Shown: positions 7,625 through 14,049 of the stretch, one piece after another
Numbering within the stretch: position 1 is the first letter of the stretch
Layout of the letters: each line of letters begins with the position of its first letter
Translations under genes and position numbers: made by a program
DNA from: DASXUC01 sp036004445
GTDB lineage: Bacteria; Sysuimicrobiota; Sysuimicrobiia; Sysuimicrobiales; Kaftiobacteriaceae
DNA length: 16,664 nucleotides
Assembly: GCA_036004445.1 (NCBI GenBank)
Contig: DASYRL010000060.1
Location: 1-16,664 of the forward strand
Direction: 5' to 3'
The notes under the pieces: model-generated
The model's database searches: none
Told to the model about the DNA's origin: nothing
Seen by the model: only the letters and a program-made list of their open reading frames with translations

Positions 7625-8499
7625 CACGACCGCCCCCGGAGACGCTCGATGAAGGATCGGGTGAGGAGGTTCATCTTCACAGGATCGCGCGCGAAGACGT
7701 GGTGCCCGCCTCCTTTGACCATCACGAACGTACTGCCCGTGGCGGCGGCGATTGCCGCGCCCTTCGTCGTGGAGACCATGTTGTCGCGGTCCCCGTGGAT
7801 GACCAGGATCGGGCACCGGATCCGCTGATACAGCGCCACGGCCTGCGGCGTGCCCTCCAGGGGCGCCACCGTCGGCGGGGCGTCGCGCGTTGCGATCAGC
7901 GTCGCGGCATCCGTCTGCAGGCCCCAACCGATGCCGTCCTCAATCTGCTTGGTGGAGTGCGGTTCCGGGAACATCTCGGTCAGGAAGAATTCCACGAATC
8001 CCGCGTAGTCCCGGCGATAGTAGTATCGGTTGTTCTTCGCCCATCCCTCGTCGCTCTCCGGTACGTCGTTGAATCGATTGGTCCGCAGCCGCTGTCCGAG
8101 CGGAGAGGACGATCCCGCCATCACGGCCCCGAGGACCCGCTGCGGGTGGTCGGCGGCCAGGAGCGTGGCCAGCCAGGCGCCGCCTGAAAACCCGATCAGC
8201 ACCGCGCGGTCGGTGTCTGTGGCGTCCATGACCGCGAGGGCATCCTGCACGTACTCCAGCGCGGAATACGCCGCCGGCTCAGCCGGCCGGTCCGATCGGC
8301 CATTCCCCCGTGGGTCGAAGGTCACGACCCGGTACTGCCGCGCGAAGAAGGGGATCTGCGCCTTCCAGGCGCGGGAGTGGACGATCGCCCAGGCCGGCAG
8401 GAACAGGACGGTGGGGTCGCCGTGTCCGTAGGTCTCATAGAACACGCGCACCCCGCCGCGTTCGATGTACCCCTCAGTGTCCGGATCACGCGCGCGCAT
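7624..8499 (-). CDS. Alpha/beta hydrolase
   Basis: This 291-residue alpha/beta-fold hydrolase carries a complete triad: S105 in the elbow GFSGG, an acid in IHGDRD (D237 or D239) and H266 in GGGHH. The oxyanion-side motif FDPRGNGRSDRP (61-72) is typical of esterases, lactonases and epoxide or C-C hydrolases; the substrate is not determinable. It aligns almost without gaps with the first domain of the fusion protein at 4834-6963, so the two arose by duplication with the deacetylase gene in between. An AGGGG ribosome-binding sequence lies seven bases before the ATG. It is the first gene of a three-gene operon and starts 106 bases after the end of the large LuxR-type regulator on the same strand, making it a likely target of that regulator. 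No signal peptide is seen. Confidence 0.9.
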   Translation of the reverse strand: MRARDPDTEGYIERGGVRVFYETYGHGDPTVLFLPAWAIVHSRAWKAQIPFFARQYRVVTFDPRGNGRSDRPAEPAAYSALEYVQDALAVMDATDTDRAVLIGFSGGAWLATLLAADHPQRVLGAVMAGSSSPLGQRLRTNRFNDVPESDEGWAKNNRYYYRRDYAGFVEFFLTEMFPEPHSTKQIEDGIGWGLQTDAATLIATRDAPPTVAPLEGTPQAVALYQRIRCPILVIHGDRDNMVSTTKGAAIAAATGSTFVMVKGGGHHVFARDPVKMNLLTRSFIERLRGRS

Positions 8500-8593
8500 T
8501 CGATCACCCCTCGCCCTGCGCTAGAGCATACGCGGGAGCGGCTCAACCCGGCATCGCAAGGTCTTCCGAATTTCGAAAGACACGGGGGAACAG

Positions 8594-8615
8594 GGATCGG
8601 AAGAACTACCGATCC
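8594..8615. repeat. 7-bp perfect inverted repeat spanning the regulator stop codon
   Basis: GGATCGG (8594-8600) and CCGATCC (8609-8615) flank an eight-base spacer that contains the stop codon of the 948-residue regulator. No T-run follows on the minus strand, so it is not a standard terminator. It could be an operator for the hydrolase operon that starts about 95 bases downstream, or a coincidence. Confidence 0.3.
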
Positions 8616-11452
8616 AGGCCCTCACGGACCGCCCAGACGGCGATTTGGGCGCGGGAATGAAGGCTGAGTTTGTTCATGATGTGCTCGATGTGGCTGACGG
8701 CGGTCCGTTCGGCAACAGACAGCGTGGAGGCAATCTCGCGGTTGGAGAGCCCCCGCGCCACCAGCGCGGCGACCTCTTCTTCGCGGGCGGTGAGCCCGCC
8801 CCGGCGGCGGGTACGCCTGGCGGGGGCTGCCGGAGGAGGTTCCGACGCCTGCAGCGCCAGCGCAATCGCCTGGGACGGCTCAAGCCGGCTGCCGGCTGTC
8901 CAGGCGCGGTCAAATGCCTCCGTCGACAGGCCGGCCCGCAGCGCCTCGAGGGTCCGATCGTATTCCGTGCGGTCGGCGACGGCGGGTGCGCCTGCCGTCG
9001 TCCGCAACGACTCGACGGCGGCAAGCATCTGCAGGGATTCCTCCAGCCGGCCGGTCACAAACGCGATCGCCGCCAACCCTTCCAGGCACTGCGCGATCCC
9101 GCGGCGGTCATCGAGGGCTCTGTAGAGCTCCAGACTCTCGATGTAGTGCGCGCGGGCGCCGGTATCGTTCCCCTGGCGGTGGGCCGTGACGCCCAGGTTC
9201 CACAACGCCCAGGCCGCCCCCCAGCGGTCCCCGCGCTGCCGAAACGCCGCCAGGCTCTGTTCCTCAAGCGCCGTCGCCTCATCGAGGATCCCGCGATCCC
9301 GCGCTATCTGACCGAGGTCATGCAGCGTCCATGCAATCCCGGACGCATGGCCCAGCGCTCGGTACGTGGCGTGCGCCTCTTCATACCGGGCGGCCGCCTC
9401 CTCGAGATCACCGGCCGTGCGGGCCACGTGTCCGAGAAATGCCGTTGCCACCGCTTCACGCTGGCGATCGCCGTGAGCGACGAAGTACTCCAGCGCCTCG
9501 CTCAGCCACGCCTGCGCGGGGCCGGTATCTCCGGTGCTCCAGGCCAGGACTCCGGCCGCCAGCATGATCCGCGCCCCGGCCGGACCATCCGGGGGCACCG
9601 GAGCGATCCGCATCAGCCGCGCGAGTCGTTCGCGGCCTTCGGTCAACTGCCCGCGCATGTAAAATGCCCATCCCAGACCCGCCCCGAGGCGGACCGCAAG
9701 AGTCGGGCGGCCGGGCTGCATCGCCCAGTCGGCCGCGGCCCGCATGTTGTCCGCATCTCGCCACATCCGGTCCGCAAGATGCTCGTCGTCGGCTGGGATG
9801 GCGGCTTCCAGTTGTTCGGCGAGATCGGCGAAGTGCTCGGCGTGCCGCCGGGTCGCATCCTCCAGGTCGTCTTCAGCCGCCAATCGTTCGAGGCCGAACT
9901 GGCGGATCGTCTCCAGCATCAGGAACCGCGGGCGGTCGTCCTGTGAGTGCACCTGCCGGAGCAGACTCTTATCGACCAGCGATGCCAGGTCGGTGAAGAC
10001 GTCGTCGTCCAGATCGCGGCAGACGGCCTCGGCGGAGTCCAGCGCGCACCCGCCCCGGAAGACCGCCAGCCTTCTGAAGAGGCGCTGTTCGGCAGGGGAC
10101 AAGAGCGCGTAACTCCACAGCATGGCCGCCTGCAGCGAGCGGTGCCGCTCCGGGGCATCCACGGGTCCTCCCCGCAGCAGCCGCAGCTGATCCTGCAGCC
10201 GCCGGGCAATTTCGCGCACCGGGAGGAGTTTGACGCGCGCCGCCGCCAGCTCGATCGCCAGGGGCAGGCCGTCGAGCCCGGCACAGATTTCGGCCACGGC
10301 CCCGGTATTCTCGGCCGTGAGGGTGAAGCCCGGCTGCACCATGCGGGCGCGATCGATGAACAGCGCGATGGCCGGCGACGCGAGCTGTGCGGCGAGTGAA
10401 CTTCCCGCCTGCGGCGTCGGCAGGGGGGGAATCGGGAATTCGTGCTCCCAGCTGACGCGGACGCGCTCGCGGCTCGTGGCCACGATCTTCACGCCCGGAC
10501 AGCCCGCGAGCAGGGAATGGATCAGCGGTCCCGAGTCCGGCACCTGCTCGAGGTTGTCCAGCACCACCAGCAGCCGGCGGTCTTTCAGGTACTGCGCCAG
10601 TGCCTCCTGCAGCGGCTGGTCTTTCTGTTCGCCGAGGTCGAGTGCCCGGGCGACGGCCGGGATGATCATCTCCGAATCGTTGACGTGGGACAGCGGAACA
10701 AAATACACGCCATGCGGAAACTCATCAACGGCCGCCGCGGCCAGCTGCAGCGCGAGGCGGGTCTTCCCCGTTCCGCCGGGCCCGGTCAGGGTAATCAACC
10801 GGACCGCGCCGTCCTGCAGCATCTGGTGGAGCGAGACGAGCTCCTCGTCTCGGCCGACGAATTGCGTAGGCAGCAGGGGCAGGTTGTTCGGCCGCGCATC
10901 GAGGGTTCGCAGCGGGGGGAAGACCTGCGGCAGCTGGGCATGGACCGCTGCGTAGAGACGTTCCGGTCGCTGCAGGTCTTTCAGACGGTGTTCGCCCAGA
11001 TCTCGCAGCACGACGCCTTCGGGCAGCGCCTGCTCGACGAACACACGCGTCGCGTCGGACAACACCACCTGCCCCCCATGGGCGGCGGCGCAGATCCGGG
11101 CCGCTCGATGCACGTCCAGGCCGACGTAGTTGCGATCCTGGGCGAATGGTTCGCCGGTGTGGACGCCGATCCGCGCCCGCAGCATCCGTCCATCCGGCCA
11201 CGGATGCGCCTGCAGTGCGATCTGGGCTGCGACCGCGGCGGCGACGGCATCGGTGGCGCGGGAGAAAGCGAAGAAGCACGCATCCCCGGGCATGTCTACT
11301 TCCTGCCCGCCGTGGGCCTCCGCCGCGTCACGAAACAGACGCCGATAATCGGCGAGGGCCACTGCGTAGCGGTCGCCCAGTTGTTGGAGCAGGCGCGTGC
11401 TGCCCTCGATATCGGCGAAGAGAAAGGTGACCGTCCCGGTGGGGAGCGCCAT
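8606..11452 (-). CDS. Multidomain transcriptional regulator: class III cyclase-like, NB-ARC/AAA ATPase, TPR, LuxR HTH
   Basis: This 948-residue regulator has four parts. Residues 1-170 are a class III adenylate/guanylate cyclase homology domain, with FADIEGST (12-19) supplying D14 and MPGDACF (54-60) supplying D57. Residues about 196-500 are an AfsR/MalT-like NTPase with Walker A GPGGTGKT (224-231), Walker B LLVVLDN (294-300), a GLPLAIELAA block (395-404) and a winged-helix segment. Residues about 625-815 contain tetratricopeptide repeats. Residues about 886-943 are a LuxR-type helix-turn-helix (LTAREEEV...GLSNREIA...KLSLHSRAQIA). Such proteins are thought to sense a ligand through the TPR region, switch by ATP binding and bind DNA through the HTH. 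In the cyclase domain the usual VN.AAR is VHRAAR (H115, R119), which makes nucleotide cyclisation doubtful. The ribosome site before the ATG is weak, but the N-terminus is canonical. It lies between an O-methyltransferase and the hydrolase operon. Confidence 0.9.
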   Translation of the reverse strand: MALPTGTVTFLFADIEGSTRLLQQLGDRYAVALADYRRLFRDAAEAHGGQEVDMPGDACFFAFSRATDAVAAAVAAQIALQAHPWPDGRMLRARIGVHTGEPFAQDRNYVGLDVHRAARICAAAHGGQVVLSDATRVFVEQALPEGVVLRDLGEHRLKDLQRPERLYAAVHAQLPQVFPPLRTLDARPNNLPLLPTQFVGRDEELVSLHQMLQDGAVRLITLTGPGGTGKTRLALQLAAAAVDEFPHGVYFVPLSHVNDSEMIIPAVARALDLGEQKDQPLQEALAQYLKDRRLLVVLDNLEQVPDSGPLIHSLLAGCPGVKIVATSRERVRVSWEHEFPIPPLPTPQAGSSLAAQLASPAIALFIDRARMVQPGFTLTAENTGAVAEICAGLDGLPLAIELAAARVKLLPVREIARRLQDQLRLLRGGPVDAPERHRSLQAAMLWSYALLSPAEQRLFRRLAVFRGGCALDSAEAVCRDLDDDVFTDLASLVDKSLLRQVHSQDDRPRFLMLETIRQFGLERLAAEDDLEDATRRHAEHFADLAEQLEAAIPADDEHLADRMWRDADNMRAAADWAMQPGRPTLAVRLGAGLGWAFYMRGQLTEGRERLARLMRIAPVPPDGPAGARIMLAAGVLAWSTGDTGPAQAWLSEALEYFVAHGDRQREAVATAFLGHVARTAGDLEEAAARYEEAHATYRALGHASGIAWTLHDLGQIARDRGILDEATALEEQSLAAFRQRGDRWGAAWALWNLGVTAHRQGNDTGARAHYIESLELYRALDDRRGIAQCLEGLAAIAFVTGRLEESLQMLAAVESLRTTAGAPAVADRTEYDRTLEALRAGLSTEAFDRAWTAGSRLEPSQAIALALQASEPPPAAPARRTRRRGGLTAREEEVAALVARGLSNREIASTLSVAERTAVSHIEHIMNKLSLHSRAQIAVWAVREGLDR

Positions 11453-11516
11453 GGGTGGCAGGTTCGCCCAGTGAATCGAATCCTTCCTGCCGCAGCGGCC
11501 GCGCGGGCCGGACGGC

Positions 11517-12158
11517 TCAGGTGCGGTAGGCGACGAGCAACCCGTCCCGGATCGGGACGATCGACGAGATCCACTCCGGATCAGCCGTGATCATCCGGGT
11601 GAGCTGCCTGACCCCCTCCGTCGTCGGATCGCGGTCCTCGGGAGTGAAGACCCGGCTGTTCCAGAACATGTTGTCGACGATGAGCACGCCACCGGGGCGG
11701 AGTTTGTCGGCGACGATCGGGAGCGACTCGGGGTACGCCTGCTTGTCGATGTCGTTGAAGATGAGGTCGAACGGTCCCTCGGTCTCGCGCAGCGTCTGGA
11801 TCGCCTCGGCAACGCGGTACTCGACGACGTCGTCGAGTCCCAGGGTCCGCAGGTGACCGCGCGCCCGCCGTGAGAGGTCCTCGTCCCAGACGACGTGGAA
11901 CACGGTTCCGCCGCCGTTCTCCCTAACCGCCCGGGCAAACCAGGCCGTGGAGTAGCCGTAGCCGGATCCCATCTCGAAGATCCGCCGGGCGTTGATCAGA
12001 CGCGCCAGCAGGTAGCAGAACTGTCCGGCAACCGGCCCCACGATCGGGAATCGCCGGTCCCGCGCGTACGCCTCCATCGCCTGCATCTCCGCCGGGCGGG
12101 GCGGGATCAGTCCCTCCAGATACTCTCGAAGCTGGGGCGCCAGCAGTTCTCCGGCCAT
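11517..12158 (-). CDS. SAM-dependent O-methyltransferase (family 3, CCoAOMT-like)
   Basis: This 213-residue protein matches the caffeoyl-CoA/catechol O-methyltransferase-like family. VGPVAGQFCYLLARL (40-54) precedes the SAM-binding loop FEMGSGYGYST (61-71); FNDIDK (134-139) takes the place of the common IDADK metal-binding strand; and LIVDNMFW (159-166) supplies the metal-binding Asp-Asn pair. These are soluble, divalent-metal-dependent enzymes that methylate vicinal hydroxyls on catechols or natural products. A GGGAGGA ribosome-binding sequence lies just upstream of the ATG. The regulator gene begins 64 bases after its stop on the same strand, so the two may be co-transcribed. The real substrate is unknown; many environmental members are annotated only by family. 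Confidence 0.88.
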   Translation of the reverse strand: MAGELLAPQLREYLEGLIPPRPAEMQAMEAYARDRRFPIVGPVAGQFCYLLARLINARRIFEMGSGYGYSTAWFARAVRENGGGTVFHVVWDEDLSRRARGHLRTLGLDDVVEYRVAEAIQTLRETEGPFDLIFNDIDKQAYPESLPIVADKLRPGGVLIVDNMFWNSRVFTPEDRDPTTEGVRQLTRMITADPEWISSIVPIRDGLLVAYRT

Positions 12159-12194
12159 GGCGTCCTCCCTGTGTGGGTGGTGTAGACATACTTC

Positions 12195-12221
12195 GAGGGA
12201 TGCGGCAACGCCACATCCCTC
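12195..12221. terminator. Strong 12-bp hairpin between the DUF6496 gene and the O-methyltransferase
   Basis: GAGGGATGCGGC and GCCACATCCCTC pair over twelve positions around an AAC loop, with one G-U or A-C position depending on strand. It lies 24 bases after the DUF6496 stop and 36 bases before the O-methyltransferase start, both on the minus strand. No T-run follows on either strand, so it may act as a processing or weak termination point, or as a leader element of the methyltransferase transcript. Confidence 0.4.
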
Positions 12222-12244
12222 AGCAATGCATGCGGTGCTGCTGG

Positions 12245-12451
12245 TTAGCGCTTCTTGCCAGATTTGGACTTCTTGGGCGCCGGTGGGACCTTGGCGCCCT
12301 TCTTGCGCGCCTCCGACAAGCCGATCGCGATGGCCTGCTTGCGGCTCGTGACCTTCTTGCCGCTGCGTCCGCTCTTCAAGGTCCCCTTCTTGCGCCGGCG
12401 CATCGCGCTCTCTACGGTTTTCTGGGCTTTCTTCCCATAGCGTCGTGCCAT
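12245..12451 (-). CDS. Small lysine-rich DUF6496 family protein
   Basis: This 68-residue protein is very rich in Lys and Arg. Its core (RYGKKAQKTVESAM at 4-17, then GTLKSGRSGKKVTSRKQAIA and GLSEARKKGAKVP) is that of the DUF6496 family, found in many soil and sediment bacteria. The function is unknown. Such charge suggests binding to nucleic acid, but that is inference; the tail PAPKKSKSGKKR resembles histone-like C-termini. The ATG at 12451 is preceded by AAGGAGC with good spacing. It starts 27 bases after the stop of the proline-rich membrane protein, so the two are probably co-transcribed on the minus strand. Confidence 0.83.
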   Translation of the reverse strand: MARRYGKKAQKTVESAMRRRKKGTLKSGRSGKKVTSRKQAIAIGLSEARKKGAKVPPAPKKSKSGKKR

Positions 12452-12478
12452 ATGCTCTGCTCCTTTCCAGACGTCTTT

Positions 12479-12769
12479 CTACCGGGTCACAACCGTTCGC
12501 GTCCTGTCCGACCGCCGGCTCAGGGCAACGATCGCGACCAGCGCGACGACCAGAACGACCGCGCCGATGACAATCAGCATGGTGTAGTTCGTAGCCGTCG
12601 GTGTGGGCGCCGCCGGTTGTGAAGGCTGCGACGGGGCGGGCGGGTTCGGTACATCCGGAGGATACGGCGGCGCCGGAGACGGCGGGGGCGCGTACTGGGC
12701 AATGGCGACACCGGTCAACACTCCAACGACCATGACCAGAATTCCGATCCGAAACAGTGTGCGCGACAT
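12479..12769 (-). CDS. Secreted proline-rich single-pass membrane protein, hypothetical
   Basis: This 96-residue protein is unrecognised as a family but clear in layout. It has an N-terminal signal peptide (residues 1 to about 24, hydrophobic LVMVVGVLTGVAIA with an AIA|Q type cleavage site), a Pro/Ala/Ser-rich extracytoplasmic stretch (about 25-60), one transmembrane segment (about 63-83, LIVIGAVVLVVALVAIVAL) and a short basic tail (SRRSDRTRT). It would sit in the membrane with the proline-rich part outside. The ATG at 12769 is preferred to the in-frame GTG at 12781 because GAGGTG at 12779-12784 is the ribosome site for the ATG, about nine bases away, and would overlap the GTG. It is divergent from the ytxH-like gene. 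Confidence 0.72.
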   Translation of the reverse strand: MSRTLFRIGILVMVVGVLTGVAIAQYAPPPSPAPPYPPDVPNPPAPSQPSQPAAPTPTATNYTMLIVIGAVVLVVALVAIVALSRRSDRTRTVVTR

Positions 12770-12866
12770 GATGGATGTCACCTCAGTGGAGTTTTCATGA
12801 TGATTTTCCCCACCTGCGCGTCAGCCTAATCCCACCTCTCCTTTCCCGAGACACCACGGGTGCGGG

Positions 12867-12875
12867 TGCTATAAT
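12867..12875 (+). promoter_or_regulatory. Extended -10 promoter for the ytxH-like gene
   Basis: TGCTATAAT is a perfect -10 hexamer (12870-12875) with the TGn extension. No good -35 is visible at 16-18 bases upstream, as is common for extended -10 promoters. Transcription would begin near 12882, giving a leader of about 28 bases that contains the GGAGGAGG ribosome site at 12897-12904. Confidence 0.65.
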
Positions 12876-12909
12876 AATTTGCATCCCATCAGGTCGGAGG
12901 AGGACGCGC

Positions 12910-13266
12910 ATGGCTGAGAAGACTGATTTTCTGGCAGGGTTGGTGATCGGGACGCTGGTGGGTATCGGCCTCGGTATCATGTTTGCGCCGGAACCCGGCC
13001 AGAAGACCCGCGACCGGCTGCGCGGAAAGGCCGACGAGATGGGCGACCGGCTGCGCGAGTCGGCGGAGGAGATGGCCGACCGGCTGCGCGACACCATGGG
13101 CGACGTGGGCGGGCGCGTACGCGACAAGGCGGAGGACGTGGCACGCCGAGGCCGGGAGACCGTTGAGGAAAGCGGTCAGCGGCTCCGCACCGCCTACGAG
13201 CGTGGCCGCGAGACGATGCAGCAGAAGCGCGAAGACATCCTCGAACGGCTCGAAGATACGGACTGA
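12910..13266 (+). CDS. YtxH-like membrane-anchored coiled-coil protein
   Basis: This 118-residue protein has the YtxH layout: a short N-terminus, one glycine-rich transmembrane segment (about 8-26, AGLVIGTLVGIGLGIMFAP), the typical APEPGQKTR turn, then a long charged helix to the end. YtxH-type proteins are general-stress proteins of unclear function. The helix repeats every 11 residues (DRLRGKADEMG, DRLRESAEEMA, DRLRDTMGDVG), as in apolipoprotein- or LEA-like amphipathic helices. The ATG at 12910 is preceded by GGAGGAGG and the extended -10 promoter; the longer open frame upstream runs through that promoter, so its start is rejected. A hairpin follows the stop by 18 bases. It is divergent from the proline-rich membrane protein. 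Confidence 0.85.
   Translation: MAEKTDFLAGLVIGTLVGIGLGIMFAPEPGQKTRDRLRGKADEMGDRLRESAEEMADRLRDTMGDVGGRVRDKAEDVARRGRETVEESGQRLRTAYERGRETMQQKREDILERLEDTD
13011..13090 (+). repeat. Three exact 14-bp repeats with 33-bp period inside the ytxH-like gene
   Basis: CGACCGGCTGCGCG occurs at 13011-13024, 13044-13057 and 13077-13090, exactly 33 bases apart. Each encodes the DRLR that starts an 11-residue unit. The DNA identity suggests recent unit duplication or strong codon constraint. Confidence 0.8.
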
Positions 13267-13284
13267 GTTGAATCAGACGGCGGG

Positions 13285-13317
13285 CGAAGCAACCTCCATC
13301 CGATGGAGGTTGCTTCG
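13285..13317 (+). terminator. 16-bp-arm hairpin after ytxH that also sequesters the Nudix ribosome-binding site
   Basis: CGAAGCAACCTCCATC (13285-13300) is perfectly complementary to 13302-13317. A realistic fold has a 14-bp stem around the loop TCCGA. Only a short TTT follows, so as a terminator it is modest. The 3' arm contains GGAGG (13305-13309), the ribosome site for the Nudix start at 13321, paired with CCTCC (13293-13297). It may therefore act as an attenuator and a translational lock. Confidence 0.7.
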
Positions 13318-13320
13318 TTT

Positions 13321-13761
13321 ATGAAGGCAGACGGGATCCGGCCCCTGGCGATCTGCGTCTTCCGCGATGGGGAGAACATCCTCGTCGCCGAGGGCACGGA
13401 CGACGTCAAGGGCGAGACGTTCTACCGGCCGTTGGGCGGGGCGATCGAATTCGGCGAGTACGGGCAGGATACCGTTATCCGCGAGCTGCGCGAGGAGATC
13501 GGCGCGGAGATCACCGGCCTGCGCTATCTCGGCGCGCTCGAGAACGTCTTTACCTACATGGGCGAGCGGGGCCACGAAATCGTCCTCGTGTTCGACGGCG
13601 CGTTCGTCGACCAGTCGATCTATACCCGGGAGCGCATCGATGGCAATGAAGACGGGTTTGGCCCCTTCATCGCCACGTGGAAGCCGCTGAGTTTCTTTGC
13701 TTCAGGCGGCGCGCCGCTGTATCCCGACGGCCTGCTGGCGCTGCTGAGAGGAGAGCCCTAA
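13321..13761 (+). CDS. Nudix hydrolase
   Basis: This 146-residue protein has an exact Nudix box (about residues 40-62: G, five residues, E, seven residues, RELREEIGA), the Mg2+-binding helix that cleaves nucleoside diphosphates linked to another moiety. The rest of the protein (RPLAICVFRDGENILVAEG at the start, YRPLGGAIEFGE before the box) resembles the general MutT/ADP-ribose-type Nudix enzymes; the substrate is not clear. Two in-frame ATG codons exist. The one at 13321 is chosen because GGAGG at 13305-13309 lies 11 bases upstream, whereas the ATG at 13303 sits inside the hairpin loop without a ribosome site. Its TAA overlaps the next ATG by one base (TAATG at 13759-13763), coupling it to the small basic protein. 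Confidence 0.9.
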   Translation: MKADGIRPLAICVFRDGENILVAEGTDDVKGETFYRPLGGAIEFGEYGQDTVIRELREEIGAEITGLRYLGALENVFTYMGERGHEIVLVFDGAFVDQSIYTRERIDGNEDGFGPFIATWKPLSFFASGGAPLYPDGLLALLRGEP

Positions 13762-13916
13762 TGGTCATCCGCAAACGTGGTACCAAGTACGTCTTGTACA
13801 CCCGCAAGAAGGATCCCAAAACGGGCCGGCGCCGGCGCCTGGGCGCATTCCGCAGCCGGACGGCCGCGCTGAAACGCGAGCGGCAGATCGAGTTCTTCAA
13901 GCGCGTCCGCGGTTAG
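13761..13916 (+). CDS. Small basic protein, hypothetical (51 residues)
   Basis: The start ATG overlaps the Nudix stop (TAATG), and AGGAG at 13749-13753 gives a well-placed ribosome site. The protein MVIRKRGTKYVLYTRKK followed by a Thr-Gly-Arg-rich turn and AALKRERQIEFFKR is strongly basic. It looks like a short beta-hairpin plus helix, a form seen in many tiny proteins of soil bacteria and phages (K.Y.VYS.....G.....R..AL.R...IE). I do not recognise a named family. It could bind nucleic acid, given the charge; this is inference. Coupling to the Nudix gene suggests co-expression only. Confidence 0.7.
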   Translation: MVIRKRGTKYVLYTRKKDPKTGRRRRLGAFRSRTAALKRERQIEFFKRVRG

Positions 13917-13986
13917 CGAACTCCCTCGTCCGCCGGCAACGCGCGTTCATCGAAGGGCATCAATCCATGGTGCCTGGCACTACGTA

Positions 13987-14015
13987 TTGACAAACTTCGA
14001 TGGATAACTTATGCT
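13987..14015 (+). promoter_or_regulatory. Sigma-70-type promoter of the ars operon
   Basis: TTGACA (13987-13992) matches the -35 consensus perfectly, followed by 17 bases and TATGCT (14010-14015), a four-of-six -10. Transcription would start near 14022. The ArsR repressor probably binds over this region; ATCCAT (13966-13971) and ATGGAT (13999-14004, partly within the spacer) form a loose inverted repeat, but I cannot identify the operator securely. Confidence 0.7.
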
Positions 14016-14049
14016 CATCCCCAGCGAATTCCCATCCGGGGTGAGTCAG

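Noticed and set aside
8645..9946. 433-residue plus-strand open frame opposite the regulator
   Set aside because: It is a shadow of the 948-residue regulator, whose domains are all recognisable on the minus strand; the plus-strand product is Arg/Gly/Pro-rich with no motif.
10442..11590. 382-residue plus-strand open frame
   Set aside because: It lies opposite the cyclase and ATPase domains of the regulator and the end of the O-methyltransferase, and has no ribosome site or known domain.
12778..12798. Six-codon minus-strand frame MKTPLR just before the proline-rich protein, as a leader peptide
   Set aside because: Too short to judge, no repeated regulatory codons, and the AGGAG-like sequence upstream is too far away to be convincing.
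13303..13320. ATG at 13303 as the Nudix start
   Set aside because: It sits in the hairpin and has no ribosome-binding sequence; the GGAGG directly after it serves the ATG at 13321.
14011..14049. ATG at 14011 as the arsR start
   Set aside because: It falls within the -10 hexamer, so it would not be present in the mRNA.
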